DNA of 64,000 nucleotides from assembly GCF_959020145.1 (NCBI RefSeq), contig NZ_CAUEQY010000007.1:25314-89313 (forward strand), in the 5' to 3' direction. Below the pieces are notes generated by a model that was not told the origin of the DNA, made no database searches, and saw nothing but the letters and a program-made list of their open reading frames with translations. A program made the translations under genes and the position numbers. This DNA is from an uncultured Bifidobacterium sp. (lineage in GTDB: Bacteria; Actinomycetota; Actinomycetes; Actinomycetales; Bifidobacteriaceae). Shown here in pieces: positions 25,041-33,601 of this stretch (its first letter is position 1; each line of letters begins with the position of its first letter).

Positions 25041-25694
25041 TCAGTCCTTGTTGAGCAGGCTGGTTTCCTGGATTTCAGAGGCGATGGCCTTCGCCTCCGC
25101 TTCGCTCGGACCGGGCACCGGGGCCATGAACGCCTTGCGGTAGTAACGCAGTTCGTCGAGCGATTCGATGATGTCGGCGAGCGCGCGGTGGCCGCCGTTC
25201 TTCGGCGGACGGTTGAGGTAGACGGCCGGATACCAGCGGCGGGCGAGTTCCTTGAAGGTGCTCACGTCGATGGTGCGGTAGTGCAGGTTCTCCATGAGTT
25301 CCGGCATGTAGTGGTCAAGGAACTTCTTGTCGGAGCCGATGGTGTTGCCGGCGAGCAGCGGCTTGACGCCGGCCGGAGTGAATTTCCTGACGTATTCGAT
25401 GACCTTGGCTTGCGCTTCGTCGAGGCTCAGACCGTGTTCCCATTCGTTGATCAGGCCGGAACGGGTGTGCATGGCGCGCACGAAGTCATTCATGTGGTCG
25501 ACAGCCTTCTGACTGGGCTTGATCACATAGTCGACACCTTCGTCGAGCACGTTCAGGTCGAAGTCGGTCGGCACCACGGAAACCTCGACGAGCTCGTCGC
25601 CGCCGAAGATATCCAGGCCGGTCATCTCGCAGTCGATCCAGATCAGACGTGAGCCTTCGGACGTGTATGTTTCGCCATCGTGTGCATCTACCAT
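25041..25694 (-). CDS. orn: oligoribonuclease
   Basis: DEDDh 3'-5' exoribonuclease (217 aa) that finishes RNA decay by degrading di- to pentanucleotides, including pGpG. The acidic motif LIWIDCEMTGLD, the second Asp in HTRSGLINEW..., and HRALADIIESLDELRYYRKAF with the catalytic His and Asp are all present. C-terminal residues beyond about 190 are variable. Essential in many bacteria. Probably first gene of a short operon with the HAD and helicase genes. Confidence 0.95.
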   Translation of the reverse strand: MVDAHDGETYTSEGSRLIWIDCEMTGLDIFGGDELVEVSVVPTDFDLNVLDEGVDYVIKPSQKAVDHMNDFVRAMHTRSGLINEWEHGLSLDEAQAKVIEYVRKFTPAGVKPLLAGNTIGSDKKFLDHYMPELMENLHYRTIDVSTFKELARRWYPAVYLNRPPKNGGHRALADIIESLDELRYYRKAFMAPVPGPSEAEAKAIASEIQETSLLNKD

Positions 25695-25812
25695 CGTTGC
25701 CTCTTTCGATTGGTCCGCGGTCGCGCCCTCTGCGCAGGCCGAACATATGAAGATACCGCAGGGTAGGTACGTCGGACCGTCATCGTTGGAAAACGGTCGT
25801 TGGAAACAGGAA

Positions 25813-25848
25813 AGCCGTCCGCGCCCAAATGGAGGGACGCGGACGGCT
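25813..25848 (-). terminator. hairpin downstream of the alpha-glucosidase gene
   Basis: AGCCGTCCGCG and CGCGGACGGCT form a perfect 11-bp stem with a 14-base loop, 85 bp past the GH13 stop. The minus-strand continuation (TTTCCTGTTTCC) is only moderately U-rich, so efficiency is uncertain. The rest of the 25695-25932 gap shows nothing else. Confidence 0.6.
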
Positions 25849-25932
25849 GGAGCGCGCTGCCGGTTCGATGGTTCAGCGCACGAGTGCGGTATCCGGCACG
25901 GACACCCTCAGATCGGGGCATCCTGCGTGCGG

Positions 25933-27690
25933 TCAATCGGCCAGTTTGAGCCAAGCGCTGGTATCTTGCGGCAGCTTGCCGTCGTCGGTAAGCGGTCCTG
26001 ATGTCAGCAGCACTTCGCCTTGCGGCAACGTGATCGGTTCTTCGCCGAAGTTGGTGATCGAGGCCCAGCCGTTGGCACGGCGGTACGCGATGGTGCCACC
26101 CGGGAAACCGTTGGCGCCGTCATGCGCCTTGCCGGGCTGGTCTTCCGGAAGCCATTCGAGACTCAGGTCGGTGGTCTGCAACTCATGTCGCAATGCCAGC
26201 ACGCGGCGGTACAGGTTCAGCATGGAATCCGGGTCGGCCGATTCGACATCGACCGCGAAATCCTTGTACCACTTGGGTTGCGGCAGATGCGGCTCGGCCT
26301 TCGCGTCTGCCGGCGAGAATCCGAAGGAGCCGCCATGGCCGAACTCATCGTTCGGATCGTCCAGCTGAGGAGCGTCGGCCGCAACCCACGGCAGCGGCAC
26401 ACGGCAGCCGTCACGGCCTTTGGTGCTGGCGGAACGGGAGGTGCGCCATGCGGACGGATCCTCCAGCTCATCCCACGGAATGTCGGCCACTTCGAACAGG
26501 CCGAGTTCCTCGCCTTGATACACGTAGGCGGAGCCGGGCAGCGCCATCTCCATCATGATCGCGGCGCGGGCGCGCTTGGTGCCGAGCGCGCGGTCCTCCC
26601 GGTATGTGGTGCCGTCGCGCAGCAGCCAGTCGAGCGGCAGTCGGTGGTATTCGCCGGTCGGCACCTGGGGCAGCGCGTAGCGGGTGGCATGGCGGACCAC
26701 GTCATGGTTGCTCATCACCCAAGTGGCGGTGGAACCGGACCGTTCGGCGCTTTCCAGACCTTCCTCGATGGCGAGGTGCATGTCGTCGCGGATCCAATCC
26801 TTCTTGGCGAACTCGAAGTTGAAGATCTGGCCGAGATCGTCCGGGGAGGCGTACAGATGCTGGCGGCTTGGTCGGACCCACGCCTCAGCCACGGCGAACG
26901 CCGGCGGATCGTACTCGTTGAACACCTTGCGCCACTCGTGGTAGATGTCGTGCACTTCGTCGCGGTCGATCACCGGATGGGAGCCGTCTTCGGGCTGATC
27001 GTTGGTGCACCAGACCACATAATCGTCCAGATCATCGCGGTCGAGATCCTTGGCCAGGCCGTGCGCCACGTCCACGCGGAAACCGTCGGCACCGTGGTCA
27101 AGCCAGAAACGCAGGGTTTTGATGGAATCGGCGCGCACGTCCTCGTTTTTCCAGTTCCAGTCCGGCTGTTCCTTGGTGAACATGTGCAGATACCATTGGC
27201 CGTCGGGCACGCGCGTCCATGCAGGGCCGCCGAAGTGGTTCTGCCAGTTGGTCGGCGGCTCGTCGCCGTTCGGTCCCTTGCCGTCGCGGAAGATGTAGCG
27301 GTCGCGTTCCGGCGAGCCGGGTTTCGCGGCCAACGCGGCCTTGAACCATTCGTGCAGGTTGGAGCTGTGGTTCGGCACGATGTCCACGACGATTTTGATG
27401 CCGTCGGCATGCGCGGCTTTGGCGAGCGCGTCGAAATCGTCCATGGTGCCGAGTTTCGGATCGACGTTGCGGTAGTCGTCCACGTCATAGCCGCCGTCGG
27501 CCAGCTGGGACGGGTAGAACGGGCTCAGCCAGATGGCGTCGACGCCCAGTTCCTTCAGATATCCGATTTTCTCGGTGACGCCGGCGATCTGGCCGAGGCC
27601 CTCGCCGCGGGAATCCTTGAAGGAACGTGGATACACCTGGTAGACCACGGCCTGCTTCCACCACAGCGACGGATCGTTGACTTCGGTCAT
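25933..27690 (-). CDS. GH13 alpha-glucosidase / oligo-1,6-glucosidase
   Basis: Cytosolic alpha-glucosidase (585 aa, no signal peptide) of the GH13 oligo-1,6-glucosidase group, hydrolysing imported isomalto- or malto-oligosaccharides. The catalytic triad is visible: nucleophile Asp in GFRVDVAHG, acid/base Glu in VAEAWV, stabilising Asp in MSNHD. The QVYPRSF and DIVPNHSS family motifs are present; the Val in IVPNH suggests alpha-1,6 or broad specificity rather than maltase (the usual residue rule, not tested here). ATG at 27690 follows AAAGGGGACAAC. Divergent from lacI; LacI-type operators lie between. Confidence 0.92.
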   Translation of the reverse strand: MTEVNDPSLWWKQAVVYQVYPRSFKDSRGEGLGQIAGVTEKIGYLKELGVDAIWLSPFYPSQLADGGYDVDDYRNVDPKLGTMDDFDALAKAAHADGIKIVVDIVPNHSSNLHEWFKAALAAKPGSPERDRYIFRDGKGPNGDEPPTNWQNHFGGPAWTRVPDGQWYLHMFTKEQPDWNWKNEDVRADSIKTLRFWLDHGADGFRVDVAHGLAKDLDRDDLDDYVVWCTNDQPEDGSHPVIDRDEVHDIYHEWRKVFNEYDPPAFAVAEAWVRPSRQHLYASPDDLGQIFNFEFAKKDWIRDDMHLAIEEGLESAERSGSTATWVMSNHDVVRHATRYALPQVPTGEYHRLPLDWLLRDGTTYREDRALGTKRARAAIMMEMALPGSAYVYQGEELGLFEVADIPWDELEDPSAWRTSRSASTKGRDGCRVPLPWVAADAPQLDDPNDEFGHGGSFGFSPADAKAEPHLPQPKWYKDFAVDVESADPDSMLNLYRRVLALRHELQTTDLSLEWLPEDQPGKAHDGANGFPGGTIAYRRANGWASITNFGEEPITLPQGEVLLTSGPLTDDGKLPQDTSAWLKLAD

Positions 27691-27705
27691 GTTGTCCCCT
27701 TTCAT

Positions 27706-27964
27706 ACAAACGCTTGTGCACCGTGCGCACGTATCACAACTCCGTACATAGAACGATTTTCGTTGATTTTCCTACGATGGTTATGTTGTGTTGTATAGCT
27801 TCGTTGCTGTTATCGCATTGCTTGACACAATCAATAATAACGCTTGTGCAAAAAAGCGCAAACCACAGGAGGCAGAACAAGGTGGCAGCACTTCAAAAAG
27901 CCAGCAATAACAACACCTGAAGCCATGCAAGCGTTTTTACAAAAGCAGCGTGTCGTGATAGAGT
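27706..27964. promoter_or_regulatory. divergent control region with three LacI-type operators and lacI promoter
   Basis: This is most of the 331-bp gap between the GH13 and lacI start codons. Three copies of an AAGCGTT-centred motif are present. The first is ACAAACGCTTGT (27706-27717), close to the GH13 start. The second is ATAACGCTTGTGCA (27837-27850). The third is TGCAAGCGTTTTTAC (27926-27940). The third overlaps the -35 of a strong lacI promoter: TTTACA (27936-27941), 17-bp spacer, TAGAGT (27959-27964). This predicts repression of the glucosidase and autoregulation. Confidence 0.7.
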
Positions 27965-28021
27965 GAAGCAGTCGCGGGCAACCGACCGCCCGCATAGTCC
28001 ACCCTAAGGAGCCATCCGACC

Positions 28022-29056
28022 ATGCCACGAACCACCATCGCAGACGTAGCCCAGGCAGCCGGAGTGTCCGTCTCCACCGTGTCCCGCGCGCTTCGCGGGC
28101 TCGACAGGGTCAGTCCCGAAACCAGGGAACGCATCGAGCAGGAGGCGAAGCGCCTGCATTTCTCCTTTTCGAAAAGCGCGTCGTCCCTGGCGTCCGGCAA
28201 AACCATGCGAGTCGCCGTGCTGCTGCCGAACGAAATCAGCAGCTGGTTCAACGCCCACGCCTTCGAAGGCATTTACGAGGTGATGTCGAAGGCCGGATAC
28301 GACATCGTTCCTTACATCGTGTGGACGCAGGACGATTTGGATGCGTTTTTCCAAAATCTTCCGGGCAACCGCAACGTCGACGCGGTCATCGAGGCGTCAT
28401 TTGACTTCGACGAGGCGAAGAAGCAGGTGCTTGGCGATCTGACCATTCCGGTGGTCGGCATGAACGCGCCGAGCACGCACGGTCTCGACGCCGGCGTCGC
28501 CATCGACGACGAGGCTTCCATGGCGACGATTGTACGGTTCCTCAAATCGTTAGGGCATAAGACGCTCGCCTACATCGAACAGCCCATCAACACCACGCCG
28601 TTCGTCTGCTCCGACAGGCTGCGCAAGAAGGGATTCAGCGAAGCCTCACAAGCTTGCGGTTACGCGGATGAAGACATCATCGTCATGCCGTCACTATCCC
28701 ATATCGATGCTCGCAGCGAGCAGGACATCTATTCCGGCATCGTCGCGCAGCTGCTCAGCGCTCCAAAGCAGCCGACCGCCATCTGCGTCTCCGTCGACGC
28801 CGTGGCCGCTCCCCTGCTGAAGGAGCTGCGGCGCATGGGATGGCGCGTGCCACAGGACGTGTCGCTGGTCGGATTCGATGATGACGACACCGCCACCGCA
28901 TTGGATCTGACCACCATGCATCAGGATCCGGCGGAAATCGGCCGTATCGCTGCACGTAAGACGCTTGCGCTGCTCAATGGCGAGACGCTTGACGAGCCGT
29001 TCACCGTCATGCCGACGTCGCTGGTGCTGCGTGGCACCACGGAACGCGTAAGTTGA
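28022..29056 (+). CDS. LacI-family transcriptional regulator of alpha-glucoside use
   Basis: 344-aa repressor. The N-terminal helix-turn-helix is TTIADVAQAAGVSVSTVSRA, followed by the hinge helix (about 46-60, SKSASSLASGKT) and a periplasmic-binding-like sugar domain (AVLLPNEISSWF ... SLVGFDDDD). Ribosome site AAGGAGCC precedes ATG. It is divergent from the GH13 alpha-glucosidase gene and has matching operators in the shared gap, so it most likely responds to a maltose- or isomaltose-type sugar (inference). It is convergent with guaB, with a shared terminator between. Confidence 0.92.
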   Translation: MPRTTIADVAQAAGVSVSTVSRALRGLDRVSPETRERIEQEAKRLHFSFSKSASSLASGKTMRVAVLLPNEISSWFNAHAFEGIYEVMSKAGYDIVPYIVWTQDDLDAFFQNLPGNRNVDAVIEASFDFDEAKKQVLGDLTIPVVGMNAPSTHGLDAGVAIDDEASMATIVRFLKSLGHKTLAYIEQPINTTPFVCSDRLRKKGFSEASQACGYADEDIIVMPSLSHIDARSEQDIYSGIVAQLLSAPKQPTAICVSVDAVAAPLLKELRRMGWRVPQDVSLVGFDDDDTATALDLTTMHQDPAEIGRIAARKTLALLNGETLDEPFTVMPTSLVLRGTTERVS

Positions 29057-29127
29057 CGTTCATACGGTGCCATCGGCATGGCTCAATTAACTAAACGTCA
29101 CTAGACCAATGGCTGCCGAAAACGCAC

Positions 29128-29169
29128 GAAACCCGTCCAGCGGCATTCCTGCCACCGGACGGGTTTCGT
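29128..29169. terminator. bidirectional terminator between lacI and guaB
   Basis: CGAAACCCGTCC and GGACGGGTTTCG form a perfect 12-bp stem between two convergent genes. Moderately T-rich bases follow on both strands (TATTATCT on plus; TGCGTTTTC on minus). Confidence 0.8.
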
Positions 29170-29219
29170 ATTATCTAGCGTTTAGTCGCGTCGTATGCGT
29201 TTCGCGCGGTATTCGCCAA

Positions 29220-30764
29220 TCACTGACGGCCGGAGTAGTTCGGCGCCTCGGCGGTCATGACGATGTCGTGCGGATGGGATTCGCGCAGGCCAGCGTCGGT
29301 GATGCGGATGAAGCGGCCACGTTCCGGCATTTCGGAGATGTTGTGCGCGCCAATGTAGAACATGGACTGGTGCAGGCCGCCGATCATCTGGTACAGCACG
29401 GCGTTGAGCGGTCCGCGGTACGGCACTTCGCCTTCGACGCCTTCCGGAACGACCTTGTCGTTGGAGGTGACGTCGGCCTGGAAGTAACGGTCCTTGGAGT
29501 AGGACTTCTTGCCACGCGGAGCCATGGCGCCCAGGGAGCCCATGCCACGGTACAGTTTGTACTGCTTGCCGTGCAGGAGCACCTTCTCGCCCGGAGCTTC
29601 CTCGCAGCCCGCGAGGGTGCCGCCGAGCATCACGGAGGATGCGCCGGCCACGAGGGCCTTGGCGATGTCGCCGGAGTAGTGGATGCCACCGTCGGCGATG
29701 CACGGCACGCCAGCGGCGCGGCAGGCCTGGGCGGCCTCGTACACGGCGGTGAGCTGCGGGACGCCGACACCGGCGACCACGCGGGTGGTGCAGATGGAGC
29801 CCGGGCCGACGCCGACCTTGACGGCGTCGACGCCGGCGTCGATCATGGCCTGCGCACCCTGGCGGGTGGCGACGTTGCCGCCGATGATGTCCACGCCATT
29901 GAACGCGGAATCGGACTTCAGGCGGCGAATCATGTCGAGAGCCAGCTTGGCCTCACCGTTGGCGGTGTCGACCACGAGCACGTCCACGCCGGCTTCCATC
30001 AGAGCGGAAGCACGGTTGTAGGCGTCGCCCAGGAAGCCGATGCCTGCGGCGACGCGCAGACGGCCCTGCTCATCCTTGGTGGCGTCCGGATACTGTTCGG
30101 TCTTGACGAAATCCTTGACGGTGATCAGACCGGTCAGGCGGCCTTCGGAATCGACCAGAGGCAGCTTCTCGACCTTGTGCTTGGCCAGCAGGTCGTGCGC
30201 GTCTTCCTTGGAGATGTCGGACGGACCGGTGATGAGGTTCTCGCGGGTCATGACCTCGGAGACCTTCAAACGGTCGTAATCCTCGGAAGCGATGAAACGC
30301 ATGTCGCGGTTGGTGATGATGCCGACGAGCTTGCTGTCCTTGTCCACGACCGGCAGGCCGGAGATGTGGAAACGGCCGCACAGCTTGTCGAGGTCGGCGA
30401 GGGTCACGTCCGGGCTCACGGTGAGCGGATCGCTGATCATGCCGGATTCGGAACGCTTGACGATGTCGACCTGGGCGGCCTGGTCGTCGATGGAAAGGTT
30501 GCGGTGCAGCACGCCGATGCCGCCGTTACGGGCCATGGCGATGGCCATGTCGGATTCGGTGACGGTGTCCATCGCGGCGGAGATCGCCGGGACCTTCATC
30601 GTGATGTTGCGTGTGAGATGGGTGGTGGTGTCCACTTCGGACGGAATGACGTCCGTCTCGTTCGGCAGCAGCAGCACATCGTCATAGGCGAGGCCAAGCT
30701 GGGCGAAAATCGGAGGGAGTGGGGCGAACGTGGAATCTGCATTCATATCAGGAATTGTAGCCAT
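29220..30764 (-). CDS. guaB: inosine-5'-monophosphate dehydrogenase
   Basis: Rate-limiting step to GMP: oxidises IMP to XMP with NAD (514 aa). A (beta/alpha)8 barrel is interrupted by two CBS domains (about 105-220). The catalytic loop GPGSICTTR carries the active Cys (about 324), and the flap motif is in YRGMGSLGAM. The first ATG (30764) directly follows TATAGT by six bases, so the gene is probably leaderless; ATG at codon 7 lacks a ribosome site too. Length is usual. Confidence 0.96.
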   Translation of the reverse strand: MATIPDMNADSTFAPLPPIFAQLGLAYDDVLLLPNETDVIPSEVDTTTHLTRNITMKVPAISAAMDTVTESDMAIAMARNGGIGVLHRNLSIDDQAAQVDIVKRSESGMISDPLTVSPDVTLADLDKLCGRFHISGLPVVDKDSKLVGIITNRDMRFIASEDYDRLKVSEVMTRENLITGPSDISKEDAHDLLAKHKVEKLPLVDSEGRLTGLITVKDFVKTEQYPDATKDEQGRLRVAAGIGFLGDAYNRASALMEAGVDVLVVDTANGEAKLALDMIRRLKSDSAFNGVDIIGGNVATRQGAQAMIDAGVDAVKVGVGPGSICTTRVVAGVGVPQLTAVYEAAQACRAAGVPCIADGGIHYSGDIAKALVAGASSVMLGGTLAGCEEAPGEKVLLHGKQYKLYRGMGSLGAMAPRGKKSYSKDRYFQADVTSNDKVVPEGVEGEVPYRGPLNAVLYQMIGGLHQSMFYIGAHNISEMPERGRFIRITDAGLRESHPHDIVMTAEAPNYSGRQ

Positions 30765-30770
30765 AGACCC

Positions 30771-30776
30771 ACTATA
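30771..30776 (-). promoter_or_regulatory. -10 box for leaderless guaB
   Basis: TATAGT on the minus strand ends six bases before the guaB ATG, and no ribosome site fits between. This is the arrangement of actinobacterial leaderless mRNAs. Confidence 0.5.
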
Positions 30777-30901
30777 TGAACGTGGGCTGACTTACTGCGA
30801 CACGGCGCGAAAAGCCGAAATTATCAATCGTAATAAAAGCTGCTTATATCGTTTGGCAAAGCGTTTCATCAGTTTTTCTTGCGATTGCGCCGGACGGACG
30901 A

Positions 30902-32080
30902 TCAGCGTCCACCGCGCGTTTTGTCGCCGCGCGCGCGTCCGACCGACGCGTGTTGCGCATCGGTTCCGGAGATTGCGTTTTCCTCACGGATTTCGGGAAT
31001 GCGGTGTTTCAGATACGGGTACATCGTGGCGACCGTCAGCAGCGCCGCCGCAATGAGGAAGCCAATCAGCACATACTGCGCTTTGAAGAACAGAATCATG
31101 ATCGAGCCGAATGCGATCAGCGACGCCCACCCCCAGAGAATCAGCACCGCGCCCTGCACGGTGTGTCCGATGCGCAGCATGCGGTGGTGCAGGTGCATGC
31201 GATCGGGATGCATCGGCGACTGGCCTTTGCTCAACCGCCGCACGATGGCAAGGCACATGTCGAGAATCGGCAGGAACAGCACGAGCATCGGCAGCAGAAT
31301 CGGCATGAACACCGGCAGGTAGATGCTGGCGTGGATGGATGCCGGGTCGAGACGGCCGGTCATGACGATCGACGCGCAGGTGATCAGGTAGCCAAGCAGC
31401 ATGGAACCGGAGTCGCCCATGAACAGTTTTGCGGGATGCCAGTTATGCAGGATGAAACCGACGCAGGTGCCGACCATGGCGATGTCGATCAGCGTTGCCA
31501 TGGATGCGTATGACGGCGAGCTTCTTGCGATGATGTACGAATAGATGGCGAAGGCGATGCCGCCGATCGCGACGATGCCCGAAGCGAGGCCGTCAAGACC
31601 GTCCACGAAGTTGACCGCGTTGATGGACGCGACGATAAGGAACGCGGTGATGGCCATCGACAGGCTCGGCGACGCGGTGACGAGCGAGCCGAGAGGCAAC
31701 GAGATGATCTGCAGGCCGCCCCAGGCCACAAACACGGAGATGAGCAGCTGACCGGCGAGTTTGAGCATCCAGTCAAGGTCCCACAAATCGTCGGCCATGC
31801 CCAGCAGGCTGATCATGATGGCGCCGGCTAGAATCACCCATGCCTGATGCGATTGGGCGAACAGGCCTTCGATGAAAGGGATGCGAGAGGCGAACAGCAT
31901 GGCAACGGTGAAGCCGATAAGCATGCCCAGTCCACCCATGCGTGGCGTCGGCACGGTATGCACGTCGCGTGCACGCACTTCGCCGACTGCGCCGATTTCG
32001 ATGGCGATGTGCCGGATCAGCGGCGTGAGCAGATAGGTGACGCCACCTGCGACCGCGGCAATGAACAGGTAGATTCTCAT
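30902..32080 (-). CDS. wecA: undecaprenyl-phosphate GlcNAc-1-phosphate transferase (WecA/TagO family)
   Basis: Polytopic membrane enzyme (392 aa, about 10-11 helices) that moves a UDP-sugar phosphate to undecaprenyl phosphate, starting a cell-surface glycan. Motifs include the GMADDLWD Asp pair (about residue 95), NAVNFVDGLDGLA (about 155), LFMGDSGS (about 220) and the carbohydrate-recognition loop HPDRMHLHHRML (about 295). The C-terminal 30 residues are hydrophilic (GRARGDKTRGGR). Its start overlaps the tsaC stop by four bases. In actinobacteria this pair normally precedes the atp operon; here the next gene is guaB. Confidence 0.9.
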   Translation of the reverse strand: MRIYLFIAAVAGGVTYLLTPLIRHIAIEIGAVGEVRARDVHTVPTPRMGGLGMLIGFTVAMLFASRIPFIEGLFAQSHQAWVILAGAIMISLLGMADDLWDLDWMLKLAGQLLISVFVAWGGLQIISLPLGSLVTASPSLSMAITAFLIVASINAVNFVDGLDGLASGIVAIGGIAFAIYSYIIARSSPSYASMATLIDIAMVGTCVGFILHNWHPAKLFMGDSGSMLLGYLITCASIVMTGRLDPASIHASIYLPVFMPILLPMLVLFLPILDMCLAIVRRLSKGQSPMHPDRMHLHHRMLRIGHTVQGAVLILWGWASLIAFGSIMILFFKAQYVLIGFLIAAALLTVATMYPYLKHRIPEIREENAISGTDAQHASVGRARGDKTRGGR

Positions 32081-32739
32081 GCGCCCAAAGCACCGCCATT
32101 CAGTGTTAACGCCTTACGGATGACCAGCTCGCGAATCACTCCCTCCCGAAGAATCGCGATGCCGTCGCGCTCGTGCGGGTCGGCTGCAACCACCGTGGAC
32201 GATACATGTCCCGGAGTCGCTCCCCCGTCCAAATACAGATCCACCGCATCTCCCAGCGCGTCCGCGGCTTCCTGCACCGTTTGTGCGCTTTCCTCGCCGG
32301 AACGGTTGGCGCTGGTGGCGGCCAACGGCCCGGTGGCTCGCAGAATACGCAGCGCGACCGCGGAATTGGGGATGCGCACGCCCTGTGTGGCTTTGCCGGT
32401 TGTCGGATCATGACGCAACGTGGCAAGTGAACAGTCGTCTTCCGCTTCCGCTATCGGCGAAAAAGCGCCCGGCATGAACATGGCGGCCAGACGGTTGAGC
32501 GGCACCGGCAAGGTCAGATGCAGCTTCTCCATGCTTTCGATTGACGGCAGCAACACCTGCAACGACTTGTATTTCGGTCGTTGTTTGGCTGCGAACACCT
32601 TGCGGATCGCCTCGATGTTACGCGGATCGCAGGCGACGCCGTACACCGTGTCAGTGGGGATGACCACCAATCCGCCATCATGGATGATTTCAACGGCCCG
32701 GGCAAGGGATTCGTCGTTTACTGTGCAAATCTCGCTCAT
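32077..32739 (-). CDS. tsaC: threonylcarbamoyl-AMP synthase (Sua5/YrdC/TsaC)
   Basis: Makes threonylcarbamoyl-AMP from threonine, bicarbonate and ATP for the t6A37 modification of ANN-decoding tRNAs (220 aa). The family signature includes VVIPTDTVYGVACDP, LRHDPTTGKATQGVRIPN and TSANRSGEES. Ribosome site GGGAGG precedes ATG. It is coupled to wecA by a 4-bp overlap. In other actinobacteria it directly follows prmC; here the liv operon lies between them. t6A would also modify the tRNA-Ile(UAU) found at 40672. Confidence 0.93.
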   Translation of the reverse strand: MSEICTVNDESLARAVEIIHDGGLVVIPTDTVYGVACDPRNIEAIRKVFAAKQRPKYKSLQVLLPSIESMEKLHLTLPVPLNRLAAMFMPGAFSPIAEAEDDCSLATLRHDPTTGKATQGVRIPNSAVALRILRATGPLAATSANRSGEESAQTVQEAADALGDAVDLYLDGGATPGHVSSTVVAADPHERDGIAILREGVIRELVIRKALTLNGGALGA

Positions 32740-32841
32740 GACACCTCCCTTTCAGCCAGTCAACTTACCTATTGTAAGGCATGGCTCGATGGCGCGCCCG
32801 AATGGAGGGAACACGACCGGCGAATATTCCATCGGATATAG

Positions 32842-32882
32842 AAAAAGCCCTGTCGGTTTGGATGCGTCCAAGCCGACAAGGC
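32842..32882 (-). terminator. Rho-independent terminator of the liv operon
   Basis: On the minus strand, TTGTCGGCTTGGA pairs with TCCAAACCGACA (one mismatch) around a short loop, extended by GCC/GGGC and followed by TTTTT. It lies 15 bp past the livF stop. Confidence 0.85.
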
Positions 32883-32896
32883 GGATACGGCACGAA

Positions 32897-33601
32897 TCAG
32901 GCGCCCAGATACGCCTTGCGCACCTGCTCGTTGTTGAGCAGTTCCTTGGCGTCGCCTTCCATCGTGATACGGCCGGTTTCCAGCACGTATGCGCGGTCGG
33001 CGATCGACAGCGCCATCTTGGCGTTCTGCTCGACCAGCAGAATCGTGATGCCCTGCTCGTGCAGCTTGCGGATGATGGAGAAGATCTCCTTGACGAGCTT
33101 CGGGGACAGGCCCATGGACGGCTCGTCCATGAGGATCGTCTTCGGATGGCTCATCAGCGCGCGGCCCATCGCCAGCATCTGCTGCTCGCCGCCGGACAAC
33201 GTGCCGGCCTTCTGGTTACGGCGTTCCTTCAGACGGGGGAACAGGCCGTAGACCATGTCGAGGTCCTTCTTGAGGTCCGACTGGTTCTTCAGGCTGAACG
33301 CGCCCATCTCCAGGTTCTCTTCGACGCTCATGCGTGTGAAGACGTGGCGCCCTTCCGGAATGTGCGCCATACCGAGGGTCACGATCTTGTTGTTGTGGGT
33401 TTTCAGCAGATCCACTCCGTTGTACATCACGGAACCGGATTTCGCCGGTACCAGACCGGTGATGGTGTGCAGCGTGGTGGTCTTGCCTGCGCCGTTCGCG
33501 CCGATCAGGGACACGATCTCGCCGTCGTTGACGGTGAAGCTGATGTCCTTGACGGCTTCGATGGCACCGTACGAAACGGAAAGGTTCTTGACTTCCAGCA
33601 T
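32897..33601 (-). CDS. livF: branched-chain amino-acid ABC transporter ATP-binding protein LivF
   Basis: Second ATPase (234 aa) of a HAAT-type importer for leucine/isoleucine/valine-like substrates. Walker A is GANGAGKTT, the signature is LSGGEQQMLAMGRAL, Walker B is TILMDEPSMGLSP and the H-loop is ILLVEQN; the MGLSP and VEQN forms are typical of LivF. Length is normal. Its ATG overlaps the livG stop by one base, so translation is coupled. It is the last gene of livKHMGF. Confidence 0.94.
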   Translation of the reverse strand: MLEVKNLSVSYGAIEAVKDISFTVNDGEIVSLIGANGAGKTTTLHTITGLVPAKSGSVMYNGVDLLKTHNNKIVTLGMAHIPEGRHVFTRMSVEENLEMGAFSLKNQSDLKKDLDMVYGLFPRLKERRNQKAGTLSGGEQQMLAMGRALMSHPKTILMDEPSMGLSPKLVKEIFSIIRKLHEQGITILLVEQNAKMALSIADRAYVLETGRITMEGDAKELLNNEQVRKAYLGA

